Source: an uncultured Lachnospiraceae bacterium
Lineage (GTDB): Bacteria; Bacillota; Clostridia; Lachnospirales; Lachnospiraceae
Reading direction: 5' to 3'
Assembly: GCA_958402795.1 (NCBI GenBank)
Contig: CATXUX010000019.1
Location: 1-64,000 of the forward strand
Length of the DNA: 64,000 bases
Both the position numbers and the translations under genes were made by a program. Within the stretch, counting starts at the first letter, position 1, and each line of letters begins with the position of its first letter. The notes beneath the pieces were generated by a model. The model saw only the letters and a list, made by a program, of their open reading frames with translations. It did not search any database and had not been told where the DNA came from. This document shows, one piece after another, positions 55,632-63,318 of this stretch.

Positions 55632-56672
55632 TCAATCAGGGGAATTAGAATTGATCAGATAAACTTCAAAAGTACTTCCGATGTTTGGAGTGGAGAGTAC
55701 ATGAATAAAGCCATATTGCTGGGAAATAATTTTTTGCGTTAAATGCAGTCCGATTCCTGCTCCCGGATAGTCTTTAACTGAAGGGGAACGGTAAAACCGC
55801 TGAAAAATTTGAGCGATTTCGGATTCTTTGATTCCTATGCCAGAATCTTTAATGGCTACTTTTGTATAATTATCAAGTGTACATACTTCAATAAAAATAA
55901 ATCCGCCTTCGTTTGTGTATTTAACAGCGTTATCAAGTATGTTATAGAGCGCTTCAGATGTCCATTTGGAATCATGGTAGGCCATATATTCTTTGGAATA
56001 ATTATATGTTATTTTGATATTTTTCCTTGAGGCCGCCAAAACAACGCTTTCCAATGCCGTCAGAATGGTGTCGCCGATGTTCTGATAGCTTGGTGACAAT
56101 TGAATCAATCCTGTTTCTAAACGAGAGATTTTTACTAGAGAGGAGAGCAGGAACTCTAGTTTGTTTAAAAGGGACGTATTCGTGTGTAATAATGGCGGCA
56201 GTTCTTCAGGGGATGAAAGAGCCTTTTCCATTGCAGATTCTGTTAATTTTAGTGTTGTCATAAGTGTTTTCGATTGATGCGAAATATCTGAGATCAACTG
56301 CTGCAATTGTAATTTCTCCGAATCAATAGAGTTTTTTGTATTTTCTAATATCTGATACAATCTGCCTAAATGATGGTTAATCTGTGATAATAAAGACTCA
56401 TCATACTGTTCGTCTGGAAAAGAGAACTTTCCATCGATCATATTATCAAGAGTATGATGAAGTTCACGGGTAAACAGAGTCAGTTTGTGATAAATACAAC
56501 AATATAAAATAGTGCCACAAATAAGAAGAGAAACAGCAAACATTGTAAATACAGCAAATATTTTAGGATCAGAAGTGAGTGTATATAGCAGAAGATATGT
56601 ACACAATAGAATCCCGGCAAACAATAGAAAAACAATAATATATACTTTTTTTAGAGAAAATTTTTCACTCAT
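55632..56672 (-). CDS. membrane sensor histidine kinase
   Basis: Partner kinase of the response regulator at 56674. The 346-residue protein has two membrane helices near the N-terminus (about residues 10-30 and 38-60) with almost no extracellular loop, so it likely senses the membrane or a partner such as the nearby ABC transporter. The H-box is ISDISHQSKTLMTTLKL; the usual proline after KT is Leu. N, G1 and G2 boxes are NILDNAVKYTNEGG, IKDSGIGIKESE and GAGIGLHLTQKI. A GTG at 56681 is in frame, but AGGTGA points to the ATG at 56672, one base after the regulator's stop. Confidence 0.88.
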   Translation of the reverse strand: MSEKFSLKKVYIIVFLLFAGILLCTYLLLYTLTSDPKIFAVFTMFAVSLLICGTILYCCIYHKLTLFTRELHHTLDNMIDGKFSFPDEQYDESLLSQINHHLGRLYQILENTKNSIDSEKLQLQQLISDISHQSKTLMTTLKLTESAMEKALSSPEELPPLLHTNTSLLNKLEFLLSSLVKISRLETGLIQLSPSYQNIGDTILTALESVVLAASRKNIKITYNYSKEYMAYHDSKWTSEALYNILDNAVKYTNEGGFIFIEVCTLDNYTKVAIKDSGIGIKESEIAQIFQRFYRSPSVKDYPGAGIGLHLTQKIISQQYGFIHVLSTPNIGSTFEVYLINSNSPD

Positions 56673-56673
56673 A

Positions 56674-57348
56674 TCAATCACCTATCCACATATATCCTGT
56701 ACCATAGATTGTCTTAATGTAATGATGGTTATTCACTTCAATTTTCTTTCGGAGTCTGCTGATAGCAGTATTTAACGAAGTGTCACCTACAAAATTTCCT
56801 GCTGTATCCCAGAGGTACTCTAGCAGTTGATCCCTTTTTAAAATATGGTTTTTATTAAGAATAAAATATTGTAAAATACGATATTCCAAAGGGGACAGTT
56901 CAAGCGGAACCTTATTTAATGTTGCGGCCATTTGTGAAAAGTTGATATAAAGAGTGCCATCTTCATAGATATTCTCTTTTTGCTTTTCAGTAATATATTT
57001 GGTTAAAACAGCTATTTTCTTTTGTAAAACTACAAGAGAAAAAGGTTTGGTAATGTAGTCGTCAGCGCCCAAGTCGAAGCCTTTTATGATATCATTTTCA
57101 AGGTCATTTGCAGTTAAAAATATAATACTGGCATTAGATTGTTCTTTGAACTCTGAATATAGGTCAAAGCCGTTCCCGTCAGGAAGGTTAATATCCAGTA
57201 TCAGCAGGGTATAGCGGTAACGATTTAAGTGTTCAAAGGCTTCTTTTGCGTTATAGGCAGAATCAACGGTATAATTAGCCGCACGTAAATTATAAGCAAG
57301 TGTATTATTTAAAGAAAAATCATCCTCAATAATCAAGATGTGGTGCAT
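56674..57348 (-). CDS. OmpR-family response regulator
   Basis: A 224-residue regulator. The receiver domain has EDD near the start, the phosphoacceptor Asp in LLILDINLPDG, TAND and KPFSL. The C-terminal winged helix has SPLEYRILQYFILNKN and NTAISRLRKKIE...IKTIYGTGYMW, the OmpR/PhoB class, which binds direct repeats of about 11 bp period. Such a repeat (TAATAAT and TAAGAAT, 11 bp apart) lies before three nearby operons, so these are its likely targets. AAAGGAG lies upstream. Confidence 0.9.
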   Translation of the reverse strand: MHHILIIEDDFSLNNTLAYNLRAANYTVDSAYNAKEAFEHLNRYRYTLLILDINLPDGNGFDLYSEFKEQSNASIIFLTANDLENDIIKGFDLGADDYITKPFSLVVLQKKIAVLTKYITEKQKENIYEDGTLYINFSQMAATLNKVPLELSPLEYRILQYFILNKNHILKRDQLLEYLWDTAGNFVGDTSLNTAISRLRKKIEVNNHHYIKTIYGTGYMWIGD

Positions 57349-57423
57349 GATTTAATCACTCCTTTTGCTCCAGGTATAAAGTCGATTCAATCTGATTGGA
57401 AGAACCTATAGCTTTTAAAAAGT

Positions 57424-57452
57424 ATTATAACTATAAAATTCCAAAAAGTAAA
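57424..57452 (-). promoter_or_regulatory. sigma-A promoter of the two-component genes
   Basis: Reading the minus strand: TTTACT (plus 57447-57452), a 17-bp spacer, TATAAT (plus 57424-57429). It lacks the shared 19-bp element, so the sensor pair may be constitutive. Confidence 0.6.
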
Positions 57453-57495
57453 TAATGAGTTTGCCAGATAAAAATCTTTCAAAAATAATGGAATC

Positions 57496-57527
57496 GTAAT
57501 AATTTGGTAAGAATCCTTATATATGCT
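57496..57527 (+). promoter_or_regulatory. shared operator-promoter 1, before the phospholipase gene
   Basis: GTAATAATTTGGTAAGAAT (57496-57514) with TATGCT (57522-57527) starting exactly 26 bp after the element's first base. The element covers the place of a -35, as expected for an activator-dependent promoter. Confidence 0.75.
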
Positions 57528-57548
57528 GAAGAAAAGGAGGTACGAGAT

Positions 57549-58397
57549 ATGAAGAGTAAACGACTGGGAATTATTTTAGCAGCATTGTTGGTTGGAGTGT
57601 GTGCAGAACCGGTGGTGGAGGTGTCTGCGGCAGAGAATCAGGATCTACCACAACAGGTTATTGATATTTCTAACGGCTCAGATGAAATATACGGAGAGGG
57701 AGCACCTATTGAGCATGTGGAAAATCAGAACCCGAACAGCCGATTTACCAGCGGCGGTGTAGATCACACACATCAGTATATCGTTTCAAATGCCTTAAAG
57801 ATTCTAAACAATGATAAAGGCGCAAGCGTCTTAAATACAAAGGCAGCTACAATATGTGAATATACAGACTGGCCGGATGTTGTGGGGAATGAAACGGATT
57901 ATGGTACCTTTTCTGGTCATTTTTATGATCCCGATACGGGGAAAAACTGGTTGGGACAGAAGACGCCTACTGCACGAAGCAGGACTGAGACTTATTTTCA
58001 AAGTGCGGTCGAAGCATATAAAGACGGTTACATAGATAAGGCCATGGAATATCTTGGTAAAGGAACACATTATGTATCGGATTTGAACGAACCGCATCAT
58101 GCTTCTAATCTAACGGCTGTTAACAGCAATCACACAGCATTTGAAAAATATGTGGACCAGCATCGTACTGAGTATACAATAGCAGGAAACAGCTTTAGTG
58201 CAGACGTTTATAACAGTGCCGTAAATACAGAAGTAGGAAATATGATGTATAGTGCGGCGAAAGAGGCAAAGACATTGGCTGAAATGGCACAAAATGAAAA
58301 CACATATAGTTCAGCCGGAAAACAGTCCGTTCAAAATGCAATCAGGACAGTAAGTATGTACATATATAAGTTTGGTAAAGAAGTAGGTATTTACTGA
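57549..58397 (+). CDS. secreted zinc-dependent phospholipase C
   Basis: A 282-residue member of the bacterial zinc phospholipase C family (Bacillus cereus PLC, clostridial alpha-toxin catalytic domain). The N-terminus is a Sec signal peptide (KSKRLGIILAALLVGVCAEP) with likely cleavage after VSA. Likely metal ligands are present: DHTHQYIVSNA, YTDWPD, SGHFYDPDTG, GTHYVSDLNEPHHASN and NSNHTAFEKYV, matching the H, D, H, H-D, H, H-E order of the family. There is no C-terminal C2-like domain, so it looks like the non-haemolytic short form. The ATG at 57549 follows AAGGAGG; an earlier in-frame start at 57504 precedes it and is within the promoter. A strong terminator follows. Confidence 0.88.
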   Translation: MKSKRLGIILAALLVGVCAEPVVEVSAAENQDLPQQVIDISNGSDEIYGEGAPIEHVENQNPNSRFTSGGVDHTHQYIVSNALKILNNDKGASVLNTKAATICEYTDWPDVVGNETDYGTFSGHFYDPDTGKNWLGQKTPTARSRTETYFQSAVEAYKDGYIDKAMEYLGKGTHYVSDLNEPHHASNLTAVNSNHTAFEKYVDQHRTEYTIAGNSFSADVYNSAVNTEVGNMMYSAAKEAKTLAEMAQNENTYSSAGKQSVQNAIRTVSMYIYKFGKEVGIY

Positions 58398-58415
58398 GTA
58401 AGTTGACGAAAGAAA

Positions 58416-58455
58416 AGGGGATATTCTTTTCAGTGTGGATGTCCTCTTTTTTTTA
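58416..58455 (+). terminator. terminator after the phospholipase gene
   Basis: AGGGGATATTC (58416-58426) pairs with GGATGTCCTCT (58437-58447), eleven pairs with three G-U, followed by seven or more T. Confidence 0.85.
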
Positions 58456-58470
58456 TTTTATTTTCTCACT

Positions 58471-58502
58471 GTAATAATTCAGTAAGAATCAAAGAGTATG
58501 AT
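58471..58502 (+). promoter_or_regulatory. shared operator-promoter 2, before the ABC transporter genes
   Basis: GTAATAATTCAGTAAGAAT (58471-58489) with TATGAT (58497-58502) starting 26 bp after the first base. It differs from site 1 at two positions (TTGG to TCAG). Confidence 0.75.
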
Positions 58503-58526
58503 TTAATAAAAACAAGGGGAGAGATG

Positions 58527-59195
58527 ATGAACATGGAACTTGTGAAAACCTTACATCTGAAAAAATATTATCAAACAGGAGAGGTTTGCGTAAAGGCGTT
58601 AGATGATGTGGATATTTCTGTTGAAAAAGGCGAGTTCGTAGCAGTTGTCGGTCCATCGGGTTGTGGAAAAACAACTCTGTTAAATATGCTCGGAGGACTA
58701 GATAATCCAACGGAAGGAAATGTCTTGATTCATGGCGAAGATGTCACGAAAATGAAAGATGAGGAAATAACCATATACAGAAGAAAACATATTGGATTTG
58801 TTTTTCAGAATTATAATCTGCTCCAGATGTTGAATGCAAAGAGTAATATTTTACTTCCACTTTATCTTGGAAATAGTGAGATAGATGAGAAGTATTTTGA
58901 AGAAATCGTGGAGTCATTAGGCATAGAGGACAAGTTAAAGAGCCTTCCGAATACATTGTCTGGAGGGCAGCAGCAGAGAGTAGCTATTGCAAGAGCAATG
59001 ATAACAAAACCGGATATTGTTCTAGCAGATGAGCCGACTGGGAATCTGGACAGCGAATCAAGCGCGGAGGTGCTCCGGCTACTTAGAGAGTCGGGGGAAC
59101 GCTATGGGCAGACAATTATCATGATAACCCATAGTAAAGAAGTTGCAGAGACGGCATCGAGGATTATAAGAATGAGAGATGGTAAAATAGTATGA
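58527..59195 (+). CDS. ABC transporter ATP-binding protein (MacB/LolD-like)
   Basis: A protein of about 222 residues that pairs with the FtsX-type permease downstream. Motifs: [18 protein letters not shown] (Walker A), VFQNYNLL (Q-loop), [15 protein letters not shown] (signature), [13 protein letters not shown] (Walker B) and [12 protein letters not shown] (H-loop). This is the class that drives mechanotransmission or peptide export and antimicrobial resistance. ATGs at 58524, 58527 and 58533 are in frame; spacing from AGGGGAGAG favours 58527. The end overlaps the permease start (ATGA). Confidence 0.9.
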   Translation: MNMELVKTLHLKKYYQTGEVCVKALDDVDISVEKGEFVAVVGPSGCGKTTLLNMLGGLDNPTEGNVLIHGEDVTKMKDEEITIYRRKHIGFVFQNYNLLQMLNAKSNILLPLYLGNSEIDEKYFEEIVESLGIEDKLKSLPNTLSGGQQQRVAIARAMITKPDIVLADEPTGNLDSESSAEVLRLLRESGERYGQTIIMITHSKEVAETASRIIRMRDGKIV

Positions 59196-61789
59196 ATAGT
59201 GAGAAGAAAATAATCAAGGAGATGGCATGGGGAAACTTCAAGGTACATAAGAAGAGAAACCTGCTTCTTGTACTGGCAGTTATGTTAACTACTATTTTAT
59301 TTACTTCTGTGCTGGAGATTGGATTTGGAAGTGTCCAGTCAATACAGGAAACACAGTTAAAATTGTCAGGAATGAAAGCGGACGCGGAACTCCGGTATTT
59401 GGATGCTGATCAGTTTCGGGAAACAAAGGAATCCGGCTTGTTTGAAAGCGTTGGTTGCAGGATTCCAATCGCATTTATGGATGTGGACACCAGACACCCC
59501 ATAGAAATCGACTATTTTGATGAAGAAGGTCTGGAGGCATATTATATTTCTCTGGAAGGAGGAAGTTTGCCAAAAGAAGAAAATGAAGTACTGATGTCTG
59601 ATAAAGCTCTGGAAGAGCTGGGAATAAAAGCAGAAGAGGGAAGTCAGATTCCGGTTACTTTTACATTACGGGATGAAACATACCATTTTGATATGAAACT
59701 TTCGGGGTGGTACAAATATGATCAGAACTCTAGTTTTCTTGTAGTATCGGACGCTTTCTTAGAGAAAAATCCCCGGCTGGCAGAAGATTCTTACGATGAA
59801 GATAGAGAGTCTGCAGGAACATATTATGCAAGTGTCTGTATGGAAAAGAAGGGAAATATTGAGCAGTGGCTTATAGAATATGCAGAAAGCCTTGGGGGAC
59901 AGACAGATGATATGCATGGAAAAGGGTATATTAAAGTGGCAGTGAACCCATTGGCATATTCGGAAGAGGGGAATACAGGAATTGCTCTTGCGATTATTAC
60001 CTTTGGCTGTCTGTTTGTATTATGCGGATACCTGCTGATTTATAATATTTTTGATATAGGTGTCATGCAGGACATTCAGCAGTTTGGGATGATGAAGACT
60101 ATTGGAATGACACAGAAACAAATAAAATGGCTGATGCGGCGGCAGGCCGTTCTCCTATCCGCGGTAGGCATTTCAATAGGACTGATTTTAGGTTATGGTC
60201 TGGGAACGCTCTTATTGCCGATAATCCTGAAAAACTGGGAATATAGCGAGGATGAGCTGGTGGTCGTACAGTCTGCGCATCCGGCAATCATCCTTTTGAC
60301 GATAGCATTTGTGCTGATCACTGTATTCTTTAGTATGAGGAAACCTTCCCAAAAGGCGGCAAAATATTCTGCAATTGAAACAGCAAAATATATAGAAGTA
60401 AAAGGAAAAGATGCGGTGAAGGACATCCGGTCTGTCAAAGAGATGGCAAAAAGCAATATACGGAGAAATAAAAGGAGAACGACATTAGTTGTTACTTCGC
60501 TTATGTTGAGTATCGTTTTTGTGAATTCTTTTTGGACGATTTCTGACAGCTTTGATGAAGAAAAATATATAAATAAATATATGCGCAGGGACTATCTGAT
60601 TGCCTCAACAGATACCCTGAATTCAAGCATTGGCTATGTAAGACCTTCTGCTTCTTTGAATGAAGAGGCGGTTCTGGAGCTTGAAAAGAGCAGCATGGTG
60701 CAGAACGGCACATGGTTATATAAAAATACAATAGATGAATCTGTGTACAATTCGAACATAACCTATGATTGGGGAATTGAAGTATTAAGCATAGATACGC
60801 CAAATTTAGAGTTTGATGGAGTCATTACAAATAATGCAACAACGAATTATGGACGAATGACACTGTCTGAAGATGGAAAGGCAGTATGCAATGTGTGGGG
60901 AATCACAGAGAATTTTGTTGAAAAAATGAGGATATGGGATGGAGAAAAAGATCCGGATGTGATAAAAGAAAAACTGAAAAGCGGAAATTACATTTTAGCA
61001 GCAGTATGGGAAGATGATTATGGAAATCCAAGTAAAGTTCAGCTACCAGACCTTATGGATGTAGGAGAGAAAATTACGATCTATAAAGACGGTAAACCGG
61101 TCAGAGAAGTGGAAATATTATCACAAATAATAGTGAATAATTCCGAAAGAATTACAGGAACAAATGTAACCGGAGATAATATAATTTCAGGACCGAGCTT
61201 CTACTTAGGTGAAAGTTTATTTAAAGAATTATATGGCTCGTCTACTCTTGTGAACTATTCATTTGATGCAAACCCGGAGGATGCACAGTCGGTAAATGAA
61301 ATGCTGAACCGGATTACACAGGAATACCCGGATGTGGGTTTTGAAACCGTGGAGCAGAGGCGAGAGGAGATTGGCAATTATAAAATGTTGGTAAGGATTA
61401 TATGTTTGTTGATCGGGGGGATTCTGGGAGTGATCGGACTCGTAAATTTGATCAATATCATTTTCACAAATTTGATCATACGAAATCGTGAACTGGCGAC
61501 ACTTAGGAGCATAGGCGCAACGAAAAAGCAATTACGGGAGCTGATTATCAGGGAAAGTATATGGTATGTGTTATATGCTGCAATGGGAGGCGTTTTACTT
61601 TCAACCGTAATAAATGTTACCGTGATCAGAGAAATATGTGATACAATGTGGGTTTTGACATTCCGGTTCACCCTATACCCGGCAGTAGTTATTGTTGTTT
61701 TATTTTTGCTAATTGCTATAACAGCTTCTGTAGCAGGAATCTTTTCAATGGAAAAAAGAAGTATAACAGAGCGCCTTAGATGCGTGTGA
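59192..61789 (+). CDS. FtsX-like ABC transporter permease
   Basis: An 865-residue membrane protein with the FtsX/BceB-like build. One helix is near residue 20-40; a large extracellular region follows; then come three helices around residues 260-400 (with GMMKTIGMTQKQIKWLMRRQA), another helix near 425 before a second outer region, and three C-terminal helices with TLRSIGATKKQLRELIIRES. The two FtsX motifs indicate duplicated domains. Candidate substrate is the modified peptide encoded next door, or self-protection from it. Coupled to the ATPase gene. Confidence 0.88.
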   Translation: MNSEKKIIKEMAWGNFKVHKKRNLLLVLAVMLTTILFTSVLEIGFGSVQSIQETQLKLSGMKADAELRYLDADQFRETKESGLFESVGCRIPIAFMDVDTRHPIEIDYFDEEGLEAYYISLEGGSLPKEENEVLMSDKALEELGIKAEEGSQIPVTFTLRDETYHFDMKLSGWYKYDQNSSFLVVSDAFLEKNPRLAEDSYDEDRESAGTYYASVCMEKKGNIEQWLIEYAESLGGQTDDMHGKGYIKVAVNPLAYSEEGNTGIALAIITFGCLFVLCGYLLIYNIFDIGVMQDIQQFGMMKTIGMTQKQIKWLMRRQAVLLSAVGISIGLILGYGLGTLLLPIILKNWEYSEDELVVVQSAHPAIILLTIAFVLITVFFSMRKPSQKAAKYSAIETAKYIEVKGKDAVKDIRSVKEMAKSNIRRNKRRTTLVVTSLMLSIVFVNSFWTISDSFDEEKYINKYMRRDYLIASTDTLNSSIGYVRPSASLNEEAVLELEKSSMVQNGTWLYKNTIDESVYNSNITYDWGIEVLSIDTPNLEFDGVITNNATTNYGRMTLSEDGKAVCNVWGITENFVEKMRIWDGEKDPDVIKEKLKSGNYILAAVWEDDYGNPSKVQLPDLMDVGEKITIYKDGKPVREVEILSQIIVNNSERITGTNVTGDNIISGPSFYLGESLFKELYGSSTLVNYSFDANPEDAQSVNEMLNRITQEYPDVGFETVEQRREEIGNYKMLVRIICLLIGGILGVIGLVNLINIIFTNLIIRNRELATLRSIGATKKQLRELIIRESIWYVLYAAMGGVLLSTVINVTVIREICDTMWVLTFRFTLYPAVVIVVLFLLIAITASVAGIFSMEKRSITERLRCV

Positions 61790-61856
61790 AGATGTTGATT
61801 TACAGCAGATCATTGCTGATAAACCAAAATATAATAAGTGGAAGGAGGGTTGTGAT

Positions 61857-61991
61857 ATGTCAGAACTTGAAAAGAAGATTCAGGAAGAGGATTTTGATGT
61901 AGAGGTTCAATACTGTAATCCGGATGATTGCTATCATGATTGTGTAGTAGGAACAAATGATTGTGACTCACATTGGCTCAAAATATGGTAA
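61857..61991 (+). CDS. 44-residue Cys-rich peptide, candidate RiPP precursor
   Basis: An ORF of 44 codons with a strong ribosome binding site, GGAAGGAGGG (61840-61849), 7 nt before the ATG. The first 18 residues are acidic and charged (SELEKKIQEEDFDVEVQ), like a leader. The rest holds four cysteines at 20, 25, 29 and 36, interspersed with acidic and aromatic residues, and ends HWLKIW. It lies 67 bp after the permease and 292 bp before a radical SAM/SPASM gene and a subtilisin-like protease gene, the composition of a ribosomal-peptide cluster. No family is recognised; the role as precursor is inference. Confidence 0.65.
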   Translation: MSELEKKIQEEDFDVEVQYCNPDDCYHDCVVGTNDCDSHWLKIW

Positions 61992-62130
61992 GAAAAGAAC
62001 TTACTGAGAATGTGGAAAGCAAAATTGAGGATTGTTGCATTCAATGCAAAACCTTAACATTTTGATCCAAGAGACTAATGGTTGTTATAATTGTCAAAAT
62101 GAAGTGTCCATTACGATGGCAACACATTAA
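61985..62130 (+). pseudogene. possible second Cys-rich precursor, broken by a frameshift
   Basis: An ATG at 61985 overlaps the stop of the 44-residue peptide (ATGGTAA), suggesting coupling. Frame A encodes 26 residues ending KIEDCCIQCKTLTF, then TGA at 62063-62065. After one added base in the TTTT run at 62060-62063, translation would continue in another frame with LIQETNGCYNCQNEV and so on to TAA at 62128-62130. The joined product would have about 48 residues and five cysteines (CC, C, C-x2-C). The second part also has its own ATG at 62044, but a weak ribosome binding site. Confidence 0.4.
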
Positions 62131-62160
62131 TGATAATAGACAAAAGTTAGTCAATCTATT

Positions 62161-62205
62161 AGAGCCATTCCTATGAGTTTTATAGGGATGGCTCTGATAA
62201 TTTTA
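62161..62205 (+). terminator. hairpin between the precursor region and the radical SAM gene
   Basis: AGAGCCATTCCTAT (62161-62174) pairs with ATAGGGATGGCTCT (62182-62195), 14 pairs with one G-U. The T tract after it is short (GATAATTTTA). It probably ends the ABC-peptide transcript. Confidence 0.7.
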
Positions 62206-62225
62206 TACGAAGTTATTCTTTGAAT

Positions 62226-62257
62226 GTAATAATTTGGTAAGATTTCGCAGTTATACT
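62226..62257 (+). promoter_or_regulatory. shared operator-promoter 3, before the radical SAM gene
   Basis: GTAATAATTTGGTAAGATT (62226-62244) with TATACT (62252-62257) starting 26 bp after the first base. The first 17 bases are identical to site 1. Confidence 0.75.
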
Positions 62258-62283
62258 AAGTACGTACGGGAGGAAAATGTTAT

Positions 62284-63318
62284 ATGAATATTACATTTTG
62301 GGTGACAGAAAGATGTAATTTAGCCTGCAAATACTGCTATGTACATAAGCAGCCCAAGACAATGACATTGGAAACAGCAGAACAGACAATCCGATGTTTT
62401 AGAGATACATTTGAGAAAACTGTTGCGTCAGGGAAGCGAATCAATGTATCGTTGCATGGCGGCGAGCCGCTGTTGAATTTTGATGTAATTCAATATATTG
62501 TAAACACGTTACAAGCACGATATGATGGTCATATTGTTTTTATGATGACAACAAATGGTACGGTATTCAACAAAGATATTTATGACTTCTTAAAAGGAAA
62601 AGTGCAAATTTCAGTAAGCATTGACGGTGACCGTAAGACGAATGATACAAATCGTATTTATCCGGATGGGACGTCTTCTTTTAATAAGGTAATGGACACG
62701 TTGGTTTTTTTAAAACAGCAGGGTGAATTTATACGGGTTAGAATGACTGTAAATAAAGAAACGCTTCCGTTTATGGCTGAGAATTATATCTATTTGGATC
62801 AGATGAATTTGGGAGTAGTTACATTTGCACTGGATGCCGGCGCGGCGTGGGGGCAATCCGATATGCAGATTTACTATGACAACTATGAAAAGATAATGGA
62901 CTATCTTATCGCGAAGGACAAGAAAGACGCTCAGTATTTTTTATATAACATAAAAGAGGCAACTTTCAGAATGCGAACAGGCTGTGATGGCGGAACGAAT
63001 ACATTCCATATATCTGCCGATGGAGGAATTTATCCTTGCGCATTGGCGGCGGATCAGGTTGATTATTGGCTTGGAGATGTCTGGACGGGAGTTTTGCCGG
63101 GAAAACTGGCAGAACTTCAAAAAATCAATGCAGTTCCGGTAAAGGGATGTGGAAACTGTACTTTTAAGAAGAACTGTTCAAGTCAGGCATGTAAATTGAT
63201 CAACAAAGCATATACAGGAGACTATTATACAGCTTCTGCATTCCAGTGTAATGAAAGGGACATTATTTATAGGATCTATAAAAAGTATAAATATATATTG
63301 GAGGGATTCCATGTATAG
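62284..63318 (+). CDS. radical SAM/SPASM peptide-modifying enzyme
   Basis: A 344-residue radical SAM enzyme. The cluster motif C11-x3-C15-x2-C18 (ERCNLACKYC) is unusually near the N-terminus, so the enzyme lacks the N-terminal precursor-recognition domain seen in ScfB. LHGGEPLLNFDV and SVSIDG are core motifs. The SPASM region carries CDGG, YPCALAAD, GCGNCTFKKNCSSQACKL and a final Cys (FQCNERD), enough for two auxiliary clusters. GGGAGGAAAATG lies upstream. The next gene starts inside its end by 8 bp, so the pair is coupled. It probably makes thioether or other Cys cross-links in the peptide at 61857; that is inference. Confidence 0.87.
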   Translation: MNITFWVTERCNLACKYCYVHKQPKTMTLETAEQTIRCFRDTFEKTVASGKRINVSLHGGEPLLNFDVIQYIVNTLQARYDGHIVFMMTTNGTVFNKDIYDFLKGKVQISVSIDGDRKTNDTNRIYPDGTSSFNKVMDTLVFLKQQGEFIRVRMTVNKETLPFMAENYIYLDQMNLGVVTFALDAGAAWGQSDMQIYYDNYEKIMDYLIAKDKKDAQYFLYNIKEATFRMRTGCDGGTNTFHISADGGIYPCALAADQVDYWLGDVWTGVLPGKLAELQKINAVPVKGCGNCTFKKNCSSQACKLINKAYTGDYYTASAFQCNERDIIYRIYKKYKYILEGFHV

